From NCBI GenBank assembly GCA_028820845.1, contig JAPPII010000074.1, forward strand, positions 62,001-126,000: a DNA stretch of 64,000 bases. The letters run 5' to 3'. The notes beneath the pieces are model-generated. The model saw only the letters and a program-made list of their open reading frames with translations. It was not told where the DNA came from and ran no database searches. Below are positions 43,058 through 51,749 of this stretch, piece by piece. This stretch comes from Candidatus Poribacteria bacterium (GTDB taxonomy: Bacteria > Poribacteria > WGA-4E > WGA-3G). Each line of letters starts with the position of its first letter. The stretch's first letter is position 1. The translations under genes and the position numbers were made by a program.

Positions 43058-44218
43058 CTACCAATTCGTATGGGATCCGTCCCGTCGGCGGAGGTGTGGC
43101 GGTTCCGAGAATTTGAACGTCTGCGCCATTACGAGTTCTTCATTAACCTCAACACCCAAACCGGGACCATCCGGTACGGGTATCGCTGCCCCTTCAAGTT
43201 TGTGCTGCACAGGAAACAGATCTTCATCATAGTGTCCAGAGGCTTCTGTTGGAGAGACCCGGATTTCCAACCATGCAAAGTTTGGAACCGCTGCTGCGAG
43301 ATGAACCGTCGCAGCCGTGCATATAGGACCTAACGGGTTATGGGGCATTAAATCGATATAGTGTGCCTCTGCCAAGCTCGCGACTTTCATCGATTCCGTC
43401 AGTCCACCAACATTACAGACATCAAGGCGGGCAAAGTTGGTGATACCGCGTTCCAGATACGGGAGAAACTGCCACTTACTGGAGAATTCTTCTCCGATAG
43501 CGAATGGGACATCGGTCATCGTCCGGAGGGATTCATAAGCCTCTGGGGTCTCGTCTCGAATTGGCTCTTCCAAAAAATCAAGTGTGCCAGACGGCATACG
43601 CTGACAAAAGGACGCTGCTTCCGCAACACTGAGTCGGTGGTGATAGTCAATACCGAGAACAGGTTCCGATCCAATGGCTTCTCGCAGTGCTGTCAACCAC
43701 TCCGCTGCGAGGCTGATCGACTCACGCGGTTCAAAGATGTTTTCCTCACCCAGTTTCGCACGATGCAGTACGTTTGTGCGGATGACGTTCCAACCGTTGT
43801 CAAGTAATAATTGGGCGTTTTCGATCAACTGCTCAACCGATGCTGCACCTGTCGTAGCAAAGCACGGCACACGGTCTCGCTGTTTCCCACCGAGGAGTTG
43901 GTAGACCGGCACGTTCAGTGCTTTTCCTACAATATCGTGGAGTGCGATATCGATCGCTGAGATTGCTCCTGTCAAGGCACGGCCTCCCTCAAAATACTGG
44001 CTTCGGTACATCTCCTGCCACAAGCCACCAATCCGCATCGGATCGCGCCCAATGAGGAATTCGCGATAGTGTTTCACCGCACCCGCAACAGCCAATTCTC
44101 GGCTTGAAAGTCCAGATTCACCCCACCCGTAAATGCCTTCGTCGGTCTCTACTTTAACGATGTGTTGATTCCTGTGTCCTACCCAAACAGGAAACGGTTT
44201 GATGTCGGTAATTTTCAT
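43058..44218 (-). CDS. enolase-superfamily dehydratase-like enzyme (galactonate dehydratase-type)
   Basis: A 386-residue enolase-superfamily enzyme. Capping domain: VKVETDEGIYGWGESGLSS. Barrel ligands: Asp in GIDYHHRLSV, Glu in FLEEPIRDE, Glu in AIGEEFSSKW; acid/base His in LMPHNPLGP. The pattern DYHHR... EEP ... GEE ... PHNPLGP is that of galactonate/mannonate dehydratases. In this protein the Lys-x-Lys usually on the second strand is RTNV, unlike the paralogue at 49683. ATG 44218 has AAGGAGAA. Confidence 0.9.
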   Translation of the reverse strand: MKITDIKPFPVWVGHRNQHIVKVETDEGIYGWGESGLSSRELAVAGAVKHYREFLIGRDPMRIGGLWQEMYRSQYFEGGRALTGAISAIDIALHDIVGKALNVPVYQLLGGKQRDRVPCFATTGAASVEQLIENAQLLLDNGWNVIRTNVLHRAKLGEENIFEPRESISLAAEWLTALREAIGSEPVLGIDYHHRLSVAEAASFCQRMPSGTLDFLEEPIRDETPEAYESLRTMTDVPFAIGEEFSSKWQFLPYLERGITNFARLDVCNVGGLTESMKVASLAEAHYIDLMPHNPLGPICTAATVHLAAAVPNFAWLEIRVSPTEASGHYDEDLFPVQHKLEGAAIPVPDGPGLGVEVNEELVMAQTFKFSEPPHLRRRDGSHTNW

Positions 44219-44405
44219 AATGTCTTTCTCCTTGGATTTTGTGCTCAATTTCTAATCCTTATACCAAATCGCTTGGCAATTGTCAACCGATTTTTGTATG
44301 TTGACCATTGATGGCTGACTGCTGATTGCTGAAAACCTATCGCGCCACTTGAATTAGATTCGCAGGTCTGATACAATGGCGAAAATGGAAAGAGGAGGTA
44401 TTAAG

Positions 44406-45248
44406 ATGGCGAATAACCAGATTAAGGTCGCAGCAGGTCAGCTGCTAACAAGTGAAGACGTTTCCGCCAACACCATCAAGGTATTAGATCAAATCGAAGC
44501 GTGTGCAGAGATCGGGGTTCAGATTGCGGCGTTCCCGGAAGGGTGTCTGTTCGGCTACTGCTGCCGGACAGATTATTGGGAACGGACCTCGCCGCAAGTC
44601 TTTAAAGAGGCTGAGGCTGAAATTGCCGAAGCAGCACGTCGGCACGGAATAGCCGTTGTCGTCGGTTCAGCACATCACGATGGTGAGAATTGGCACAACG
44701 ACCTTGCCGTATTTAATCAAGAGGGTCTCCTGAAATACCGTTATGGCAAGACCTTTCTCGCTGGGGAGAAATGGTGCATCAACAATCGGGGTCCGTTGCC
44801 GATTGTCGAACTCGCCGGTGTTGCGTGTTGTTTTATCATCTGCCACGATGTACGTTATCCTGAATTAGTTAAACTTCCTGCAGCAATGGGGGCACAACTC
44901 TGCATTTTCTGCTCGTGTGAATCCGGACTGCTCTCAGAATATAAACTCTCCGCTTACCGCGCTATGCCGATTTCGCGTGCGACAGAAAACGGCATCTATC
45001 TCCTAATGGCGAACACACCTGCGAACCCTGATGACATTCGGGCACCCGGTTCATCACACGGAAACTCGAAGATTATCCATCCAGATGGCAACGTCATCAA
45101 AGAGGCAGGGTTTTTTGGAGACACCATCATCGCTGAAACAATAGACCTCTCACAAGCAACGGGTTCACAGGCGAAACGGACTTATGATGAAGATACGATC
45201 TTGCGGGAGTGGTTCCTACAAGGCTGTGAGTTTGTTGTGAAGGTTTAA
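44406..45248 (+). CDS. carbon-nitrogen hydrolase (nitrilase superfamily)
   Basis: A 280-residue amidase/nitrilase-fold protein. The catalytic triad is Glu in AAFPEGCLFG, Lys in YRYGKTFLAGE, and Cys in ICHDVRYPE. The family covers aliphatic amidases, N-carbamoylases and nitrilases; the exact substrate is unknown. ATG 44406 has GAGGAGG. It is followed 25 nt later by an amidohydrolase and then a Nudix gene, likely one operon for breakdown of a small amide compound. Confidence 0.88.
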   Translation: MANNQIKVAAGQLLTSEDVSANTIKVLDQIEACAEIGVQIAAFPEGCLFGYCCRTDYWERTSPQVFKEAEAEIAEAARRHGIAVVVGSAHHDGENWHNDLAVFNQEGLLKYRYGKTFLAGEKWCINNRGPLPIVELAGVACCFIICHDVRYPELVKLPAAMGAQLCIFCSCESGLLSEYKLSAYRAMPISRATENGIYLLMANTPANPDDIRAPGSSHGNSKIIHPDGNVIKEAGFFGDTIIAETIDLSQATGSQAKRTYDEDTILREWFLQGCEFVVKV

Positions 45249-45273
45249 AGCAAGCATTTAAGGAAGAAGATTC

Positions 45274-46527
45274 ATGTCAGATCAAATCGTTTGTATCCGT
45301 GCCAATTCGCTTGTTGATGGGATAAGCACATCTGCCAAATCCAATCAGGCAATCCTTGTGACTAACGGACGCATTGATGCAGTAGGCGATCAAGAAGAGA
45401 TTGCGAAAAAGACACCGCCTGACGCAGAGGTTATTGACCTCGGCGATGCGTGTCTCGCGCCGGGTCTCATTGATGGACATACACACTTGAGCCTGGCAGG
45501 CGATGGACGGAACTATGTTCAAATGTTCTCTGAGACGGATGAGATGATGGTGTTGACCGGCGCGATGAATCTACAACGCCATCTCGCCGCAGGGATTACA
45601 ACGATCCGTGAACACGGCGCGCGGAACAAGGTAGGATTCACGCTTAAGGAAGGACTTGAACGCGGTTATATTCCGGGTCCACGCGCCTTGGTCAGCGGAC
45701 GACCGATTACCTGTACAGGTGGACACTTCCATGTATGCAACGAGACAGCGGATGGCGAGGCGGAGATGCGGCGTTCAGTGCGTCGCTTAGTTCATGAAGG
45801 CGCGGATTATATCAAGATTATGGCGTCAGGCGGTGGAACTGCCGGAACGATTCCCGGACGCGCCAGTTACACCGTCGCCGAATTGCACGCCGCTGTCCAC
45901 GAGGCACACCATTTCCATCGGCTCACGGTGGCGCATTGCCGTGCCAGTGAGTCGATGGTACGCGCCGTTGAAGCAGGTATTGATCTGATGGAGCATGCGG
46001 AATTTCTTGATCCGGACGGTGAACTCCGGTTTGATCCGAAAATTGCGGAGATGATGGCAGAATCGGGTATCTGGATTAGTCCGACGCTCCAAGCGTGGAC
46101 GGGATATCCACGCATCGTTGAACTCCGAGCAAAACGGGACAATGGGACGATTTCTGCCGATGAAACAGCCGAATTGCAACGAAGTGAGGCGCGAGCAGAA
46201 GTCCGATTGGATGTGATGCGGCGTATGCTCGACTACGACCTCCGGGACCGGATTGTTCCCGGCACGGATTCAGGTGTCGGTAATCTTGCATTCGGACATC
46301 TCGATTACGATTTGCAGCTACTTGTCGAAGTTGGGTTTACACCCGCAGAGGCACTCATCTCAGCAACCCGCATCTCCGCCGAAGCAATCGGGATGGCAGA
46401 TGAGATTGGAACTATCGCGCCGGGCAAAATCGCCGATCTCGTTGCTTTTGAGAGCGATCCGACAAATGATGTTGGGGTGGTGAGTCGAGTGATTGCGGTA
46501 TTTCAAGCAGGGCAACGCGTAAAATGA
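45274..46527 (+). CDS. amidohydrolase family protein
   Basis: A 417-residue metal-dependent amidohydrolase. Features are VIDLGDACLAPGLIDGHTHL (metal HxH site), TVAHCRASESM, LMEHAEFLDPDGE, and PGTDSGVGNL, with a composite C-terminal IAPGKIADLVAFESDP. The closest general class is imidazolonepropionase-like or Xaa-Pro dipeptidase-like. The next gene starts inside its stop (ATGA), showing coupling with Nudix. Confidence 0.9.
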   Translation: MSDQIVCIRANSLVDGISTSAKSNQAILVTNGRIDAVGDQEEIAKKTPPDAEVIDLGDACLAPGLIDGHTHLSLAGDGRNYVQMFSETDEMMVLTGAMNLQRHLAAGITTIREHGARNKVGFTLKEGLERGYIPGPRALVSGRPITCTGGHFHVCNETADGEAEMRRSVRRLVHEGADYIKIMASGGGTAGTIPGRASYTVAELHAAVHEAHHFHRLTVAHCRASESMVRAVEAGIDLMEHAEFLDPDGELRFDPKIAEMMAESGIWISPTLQAWTGYPRIVELRAKRDNGTISADETAELQRSEARAEVRLDVMRRMLDYDLRDRIVPGTDSGVGNLAFGHLDYDLQLLVEVGFTPAEALISATRISAEAIGMADEIGTIAPGKIADLVAFESDPTNDVGVVSRVIAVFQAGQRVK

Positions 46528-47000
46528 CGCACAATATGCAGTCAAACATTGACCCCACTATCTTTCAACGGTTGTTGATCGATGCTGAAAAAGACGGTGT
46601 GCAAAAACTGGTTGTGGGCGCGGTCATCCGTAAAAACAGCAAATTCCTACTTTTGGAACGAGTTCCGTCTGATTCCATGGGTGGATTTGTTGGAATTCCG
46701 AGTGGTACCGTGGAGGATGAGGAAGACCTACTTACAGCACTCGCTCGAGAAGTGCAGGAAGAAACGGGACTCATTGTAACATCAATCCTTGAATATCTCG
46801 GCTCCTTTGATTGGACATCCAGTTCTGGGAAAAAAACGAGACATTTCAACTTTTTTATTCAGGTTGAGGATGGTGAAATCAAACTTAGTCCTACCGAACA
46901 TCAAGCATACTATTGGGTTGCGTTGTCCGACGCAGCTTACACAACGCTTAACATCTCAGATGCTACTAAGCAGATTCTCAAAACTACAGTACAACAATAA
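46524..47000 (+). CDS. Nudix hydrolase
   Basis: A 158-residue Nudix protein. The Nudix box is GTVEDEEDLLTALAREVQEETG, intact in all key acids. Sequence VVGAVIRKNSKFLLLERVPS leads the fold. The gene starts with a 4-nt ATGA overlap with the amidohydrolase. Role: hydrolysis of a nucleoside-diphosphate-linked compound. Confidence 0.9.
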   Translation: MTHNMQSNIDPTIFQRLLIDAEKDGVQKLVVGAVIRKNSKFLLLERVPSDSMGGFVGIPSGTVEDEEDLLTALAREVQEETGLIVTSILEYLGSFDWTSSSGKKTRHFNFFIQVEDGEIKLSPTEHQAYYWVALSDAAYTTLNISDATKQILKTTVQQ

Positions 47001-47018
47001 CACGAGCGTTTGGTGCGA

Positions 47019-47771
47019 TTAAAATTCATAGATGTCAGCGCGTCGTTTTGCGACCTTATGTCGAACAAGTGCTTGGAGGTCTTCCGGCATCCGCGCAAAC
47101 GTCTCTGGAAAAACGGGTTGATGACCACCCTCACGCATGAGATTCCACCAAGCAGGATAGTAAGCGATATTCAACGCCATGCGATGTTGATCGTCGGTTG
47201 TATTTGCCCCTTGCCCGTGCCATGTTCCGCCGTGCCACAATAACACAGAACCTTTTTGCCCGCAGACCGGCACTGGATGGCTTTCTACAATGTCGGATTG
47301 TGTAGGTCTGCGCCGTGCGCGATGGCTAAACGGCACAACGAGCGTCGCGCCGTTCTCGATAGTAAAATCCGTTATCATCCAGATGGAGTTAATCATCCAT
47401 GGCGTTTCGGGAAGGCGTGATGGCAAGTCGTGCGTCGAATCGGAGTGTATACCACCTTGGGGTGCCCTTGGCTTGACCCACTTGGTGCAAGCCTCACCCA
47501 GTCGCGCACTATCGCCGAGAAAATGACGGACGACTTGTAGCACTTGTGGATGTGCGATACATTCCCAACACATCTCATCGAGGTTGACTACACCGAAAAG
47601 CGTTTGATAGAGTTCAGCGTTCGGGTCCTGAAAAGCATCCCGATTCTTTGGGTCTCGGTGGAGTTGGAAGTATTTCTCTGCCATCGCGTCTGCTTGTACT
47701 GTGGGGATTGCATCTTCAATCAGACAGTAACCGAACGTTTCGAGATGTTCTATCGCTTCTTGTTGCAGCAT
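47019..47771 (-). CDS. phytanoyl-CoA dioxygenase (PhyH) family protein
   Basis: A 250-residue oxygenase with HLETFGYCLIEDAIPTV at the N terminus. Iron ligands are His-x-Asp in GIHSDSTHD and His in GGTWHGQGANTT, with Arg in HRMALN. The insertion ENGATLVVPFSHRARRR is the normal turn before the core. It is directly downstream of the methyltransferase gene (same strand, adjacent stop/start), suggesting an operon with a modification role. Confidence 0.9.
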   Translation of the reverse strand: MLQQEAIEHLETFGYCLIEDAIPTVQADAMAEKYFQLHRDPKNRDAFQDPNAELYQTLFGVVNLDEMCWECIAHPQVLQVVRHFLGDSARLGEACTKWVKPRAPQGGIHSDSTHDLPSRLPETPWMINSIWMITDFTIENGATLVVPFSHRARRRPTQSDIVESHPVPVCGQKGSVLLWHGGTWHGQGANTTDDQHRMALNIAYYPAWWNLMREGGHQPVFPETFARMPEDLQALVRHKVAKRRADIYEF

Positions 47772-48557
47772 TTACAGACCTCCGTTTCTCTTTTTGTTAC
47801 GGAACACCAACATAAATCTGTTTTCTTCTATTTGCGCAACGCGTTCAAAAAGAAAGTACTTCTCAATAATGTGCTTCGCAAAGGGGACTGTCCAAAAGTA
47901 GGATGGATACGCGTACGTACCTTTGTCAGGAATTGTCCTACTGCCTCCTATCAAACCGGTCTGCACGTCGTATCGATCTGGAAGGGTTTCCTCTCCCACT
48001 CTCTTCACCAATTCATCGTGCATTATTACAAGGAAGATGCCATTGTCCGATAGAATTTCTTTAAGTTGAACTGTTAAGCACTCCAGCATCTGATATGATA
48101 AGTAAATGTTATTTTGAGGAAGCAGCGCGAGGTCGAAAGAATTCTCTTTGTAAGGTAGCGCAGCCATATCCCCAATATTGAATCGACATCTGCTCTTTCT
48201 TTTCTCTGCGACCTCTTTTGCGTGACGGAGTGGAATCTCCGCGCAGTCAATACCTGTTGCTATCGCGCCCATGTCTTCCATGGCAAAGGTAAAGCGTCCA
48301 GCATTGCAACCTAAATCCAAGGCGCGCATGCCGGGTCTTATGAGTTTACGCAGGTGGTCTTCATATCTGTCAACGGCAAATTGTGATCTTGGGTTATCAG
48401 GGTCAGTCGTCGGATGGACCCCCGCTGCATTGTAATGTTTCCGAGTTGCATCGAATACGTTCATATATTTCTTTGCCTTCAAATATGGCTTGCATTGTCC
48501 GGTGTTATCGTGTAAATTGGTCGGATAGGATATACCGAACATTTTGCCATAATTCAT
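47772..48557 (-). CDS. class I SAM-dependent methyltransferase
   Basis: A ~261-residue methyltransferase. Motif I is ALDLGCNAGRFTFAMED; acidic strand GIDCAEIPL; GDMAALPYKENSFDLALL is motif II-III. The acceptor cannot be predicted. The start is unsure: ATG 48557 is open, but an internal ATG (MNVFDATRKH...) 31 codons later also fits, because the SD signals are weak and a TTG start lies at 48599. It precedes PhyH with no gap and diverges from the sialidase-like gene. Confidence 0.8.
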   Translation of the reverse strand: MNYGKMFGISYPTNLHDNTGQCKPYLKAKKYMNVFDATRKHYNAAGVHPTTDPDNPRSQFAVDRYEDHLRKLIRPGMRALDLGCNAGRFTFAMEDMGAIATGIDCAEIPLRHAKEVAEKRKSRCRFNIGDMAALPYKENSFDLALLPQNNIYLSYQMLECLTVQLKEILSDNGIFLVIMHDELVKRVGEETLPDRYDVQTGLIGGSRTIPDKGTYAYPSYFWTVPFAKHIIEKYFLFERVAQIEENRFMLVFRNKKRNGGL

Positions 48558-48599
48558 TATGTAGGACAAGAGAAATTTACTGTAAAGGGAGTCCAGCAA

Positions 48600-49664
48600 A
48601 TGCTCTCAACCGAAAATATGGGTGGCGTTGTCGTCACGCCAAATCAATTAAGTGAGATGCAAGCGGGTGATTATATTCTGCATGCCCGCGATGGTCTGCT
48701 AAACAAGGTTCCAGTAGAGAAAATCCGCATGCCGTTGGATCCGCAAGGGCACTATCAGGGATTGAATTTCGTTCAGGCTCCCGATGGTACTATCTATGCA
48801 GTCCAGCACACCATTATCTCTAAGTCCACAGATGGTGGCAGGAGTTGGGAACATCTCAACAGGGTCCCTGCTGCTTTCGGTTTCAACGGATGGTTGTTGC
48901 AAGCCAATAGGCATGGGCAGCTTATTCACGTGAGTCAACATGGAGAAGAACAGCCAACCACCGTCTGGGTTTCTGATGATGAAGGTGAGACATGGGAGCA
49001 GACGAGCGAAATAGATGTCGCGCCGTTTCAGAAAACCGTCGCTGGTTCAAGTCTGACCCGACTCAACGATGGCACGCTGCTCCTACCAATTAAAAGAAGA
49101 GACGACCCGTTTTACGAAGGCACGAACCCGACTTATGTCTTTGTTTCCGAAGATGATGGATACACCTTCTCGAACCGCTTCTTTTTGTCGGATTATGGCA
49201 ATGAAGTCAACATCGCAGAACTTTTTTCTGGCAGACTGCTCGCGGTCATCCGATACCAACCGGGACACCCAGACCAACCGCATACAAACAAAACGGTTTT
49301 TCTTGCAGATTCAGTAGATAGCGGTGTTACGTGGACAAATCTCCGTCAGTTAACGAGTGTGCATGGGCAGTGCCACGGCGCGGCTGTCGGACTTTCCAAT
49401 AAGCGTGCTGTTGTGGCTTATGATCACCGGTATCCGAGGGAACTCGGCAGCGGTAGGGCAATGGTAAGCGACAACAACGGCGAAAGTTGGCGTGATGAAG
49501 TCTATTACCTCTGTCATGGGCATGTTGCTGGCTTTCCGAGACACATCACCTTAGATGGCGAGGAAATCCTAACCTTTATCGGTTCCTGCTACGGCGATGT
49601 CAGCAAATGGGAGAACGCCACAGGGAACTCACACTTCTGTATTATCCGGTGGCGACCGGTTTAG
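48600..49664 (+). CDS. sialidase-like (BNR/Asp-box) protein
   Basis: A 354-residue beta-propeller with five Asp boxes: STDGGRSW, SDDEGETW, SEDDGYTF, SVDSGVTW and SDNNGESW. Exo-sialidase catalytic Arg triad is not obvious, so it is a sialidase-fold protein or a related glycosidase, not proven sialidase. No secretion signal is present. It lies 18 bp ahead of the enolase-superfamily gene at 49683. Confidence 0.85.
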   Translation: MLSTENMGGVVVTPNQLSEMQAGDYILHARDGLLNKVPVEKIRMPLDPQGHYQGLNFVQAPDGTIYAVQHTIISKSTDGGRSWEHLNRVPAAFGFNGWLLQANRHGQLIHVSQHGEEQPTTVWVSDDEGETWEQTSEIDVAPFQKTVAGSSLTRLNDGTLLLPIKRRDDPFYEGTNPTYVFVSEDDGYTFSNRFFLSDYGNEVNIAELFSGRLLAVIRYQPGHPDQPHTNKTVFLADSVDSGVTWTNLRQLTSVHGQCHGAAVGLSNKRAVVAYDHRYPRELGSGRAMVSDNNGESWRDEVYYLCHGHVAGFPRHITLDGEEILTFIGSCYGDVSKWENATGNSHFCIIRWRPV

Positions 49665-49682
49665 GACGAAAGAAAGGATACT

Positions 49683-50807
49683 ATGAAAATTACCGGATTT
49701 GAAACAATACCTATTCAAGGTCGGGCGATGATCTTGAAAATGTTCACAGACGAAGGAATCATCGGCTACGGTGAACCGATGAACTATGAGCATTGGCGCG
49801 TCGTTGCCCAAGCCGTAGACGACATGGCGGAATACCTAGTCGGCAAAGACCCACTGCAGATTGAAGCGCACTGGCAAGCGATGTACAGGTCGAGTTACAG
49901 CCGGAGCATGCCTGTATTGGTCGGAGCACTCAGCGGTATTGAGATGGCGATGTGGGATGTATTCGGCAAGGTCGTCGGAATGCCGGTCTGGAAACTATTA
50001 GGCGGTTCCGTGCGGGATCGGATTCGCGTCTATACCGGTATAGGGGGTACAACACCTGAAGCGTGTGCAGAGCATGCGAGGAAGGCAGTGGCTGCAGGAT
50101 TTCGGGCAGTAAAGATGGGAGCCTCGCCGCAACCTGTTCGATTTGTTGATACCCCAAAGGCGATTGGCACGATGGTGACACGGGTGGCAGCCGTGCGAGA
50201 GGCAGTCGGTGATAAGGTCGATATTGCTGTTGATCTGCATCGACGCTTGAGTCCAACGATGGCAGTCATCTTGGTAAAGGAATTAGAACCCTTCCGTCTC
50301 CTGTTTGCCGAGGAGCCGTGCCATCCTGAAAACAATGAGCCGCTTTTGATCTTATCCCGGTCCACAACAGTACCCATCGCGACGGGTGAACGGCATTTAA
50401 CACGATGGGGTTTCCGGGAGATAATTGAACGTGAGATGTGCGCGATTTTGCAACCCGATATCCGACACTGCGGTGGGATACTGGAACTGAAGAAGATAGC
50501 CGCGATGGCGGAAATCCACAATATGGCGATTGCACCGCACAACGCTGCCGGTCCTGTCGGAGTGGCCGCATCGGTACACGTCATGGCGACCGTGCCGAAT
50601 TTGCTGATATGTGAGGGCGGACACCGACGCGGAGAAGGACTGTTTCAAACACCTTTGGTTTTCAAAGATGGATTCATTGAACTCCCGACAGCACCCGGAC
50701 TCGGTGTGGATATGGACGATACAGCTATTGAAGCGATTCGAGATGAAACATTTCGGCTGCGTGGAATGTTCTGGCACGCAGACGACGGGGCTTTCGCAGA
50801 TTACTAA
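49683..50807 (+). CDS. enolase-superfamily dehydratase-like enzyme (galactonate dehydratase-type)
   Basis: A 374-residue paralogue. Capping domain: KMFTDEGIIGYGEPMNYE. Barrel residues are Lys in AVKMGASP, Asp in AVDLHRRLSP, Glu in FAEEPCHPEN, Glu in ATGERHLTRWGF, and His in IAPHNAAGPVG. GERxxxRWGF/E fits galactonate dehydratase-type enzymes. It follows the sialidase-like gene, an arrangement consistent with sugar-acid catabolism. Shine-Dalgarno AGAAAGGA. Confidence 0.9.
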   Translation: MKITGFETIPIQGRAMILKMFTDEGIIGYGEPMNYEHWRVVAQAVDDMAEYLVGKDPLQIEAHWQAMYRSSYSRSMPVLVGALSGIEMAMWDVFGKVVGMPVWKLLGGSVRDRIRVYTGIGGTTPEACAEHARKAVAAGFRAVKMGASPQPVRFVDTPKAIGTMVTRVAAVREAVGDKVDIAVDLHRRLSPTMAVILVKELEPFRLLFAEEPCHPENNEPLLILSRSTTVPIATGERHLTRWGFREIIEREMCAILQPDIRHCGGILELKKIAAMAEIHNMAIAPHNAAGPVGVAASVHVMATVPNLLICEGGHRRGEGLFQTPLVFKDGFIELPTAPGLGVDMDDTAIEAIRDETFRLRGMFWHADDGAFADY

Positions 50808-50818
50808 CCACGCGCACT

Positions 50819-51109
50819 TTACGTCATTTTATTTTGATCATTCGGTCGTGTGGAAAGATTTGTTTTCGGAGGAATGTCCCATGAAATGTGTCCACAGCGC
50901 GGGCATCGCATCTCAAATTCGACGAGATTTCTGACTGTGCCGGTTTTTTCGGGTTTCCGTCGGGTTTGACATTGTGGACACCGGACAGCCCGAAATTCGT
51001 CGGCATCGCTTTTGCCAAAGTAAGCACCTATCTTAAAGAGAATAAATAGCAACACAACGATGAAAATGCAGAAGAGGCTGAAAATGAGAAAAGGGACAAG
51101 CGTTGGCAT
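50819..51109 (-). CDS. single-pass membrane zinc-ribbon protein
   Basis: A 96-residue protein with one N-terminal transmembrane segment (LVPFLIFSLFCIFIVVLLF) and a soluble zinc ribbon: CPQC near residue 45 and CPRC near residue 70. Function unknown; such proteins may bind zinc or nucleic acid at the membrane. It lies just after the enolase-superfamily gene on the opposite strand. Confidence 0.65.
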   Translation of the reverse strand: MPTLVPFLIFSLFCIFIVVLLFILFKIGAYFGKSDADEFRAVRCPQCQTRRKPEKTGTVRNLVEFEMRCPRCGHISWDIPPKTNLSTRPNDQNKMT

Positions 51110-51164
51110 GTGGCTTTCCTCACAAGGGTCAAGGCTGGAAAATAAATGTGGTTGTCGGTCGGTG

Positions 51165-51734
51165 TTAACCTGTCAGCAATATGAGCGGTTTAACAGAGTT
51201 CTGAAGATACGTGGTTTCTGTGACATTGTCGGCGAAGAAAGGGGCGAAAAATGCATCAGCGATTTCCAAGAATGCGGGCAAGTCGAGTCCCATATAGTTT
51301 CCGAAAGCATCGTCACACTCAACGACAACCTGCCTCAATTTGTCCCGTCCCGCAGTGGAAAGTGTGCGCAAGGGTCGCAGCATTCGCATGTGATATTTGA
51401 TGAGGGATGCTGAAACCTGAATCAGTCCTTGAAGAAAAAGACGATACGTGTCCTCTGCTTGGTGCCACAACCCTTCCCACGCTTCATGTGCTTCCCACCA
51501 ATAGGCAAAGTTATATAAATCTATCCCGTAGAGATAGTCCTCGTTTTCTCGCCAGAGTTCTGGAGGTAGCGGATCAGCATCGTGTTCTTCTTCGAGGCCA
51601 TAACTGTGTCCGCGCGGATCTCGGATGGGATGCGGTGTGACACCAGGGATATGTCGATACGGCGGGAACGGTTTTTGTGGACAATATCGATGCCAATTTG
51701 CATCAAAAGGTTCGGGTTGTTTAATAGTGTCCAT
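51165..51734 (-). CDS. DUF309 domain protein
   Basis: A 189-residue protein with the DUF309 signature YWWEAHEAWEGLWH followed by LFLQGLIQVSASLIKYH. DUF309 proteins are small helical proteins, uncharacterised. This copy has a long, Pro-rich N-terminal extension of about 75 residues. It lies just after UDP-glucose dehydrogenase on the same strand. Confidence 0.85.
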   Translation of the reverse strand: MDTIKQPEPFDANWHRYCPQKPFPPYRHIPGVTPHPIRDPRGHSYGLEEEHDADPLPPELWRENEDYLYGIDLYNFAYWWEAHEAWEGLWHQAEDTYRLFLQGLIQVSASLIKYHMRMLRPLRTLSTAGRDKLRQVVVECDDAFGNYMGLDLPAFLEIADAFFAPFFADNVTETTYLQNSVKPLILLTG

Positions 51735-51749
51735 ATCGTCAGCGGCATT

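Noticed and set aside
48600-49664. True exo-sialidase
   Set aside because: Five Asp boxes are clear, but the arginine triad and catalytic Tyr/Glu pair could not be placed; labelled as sialidase-like only.
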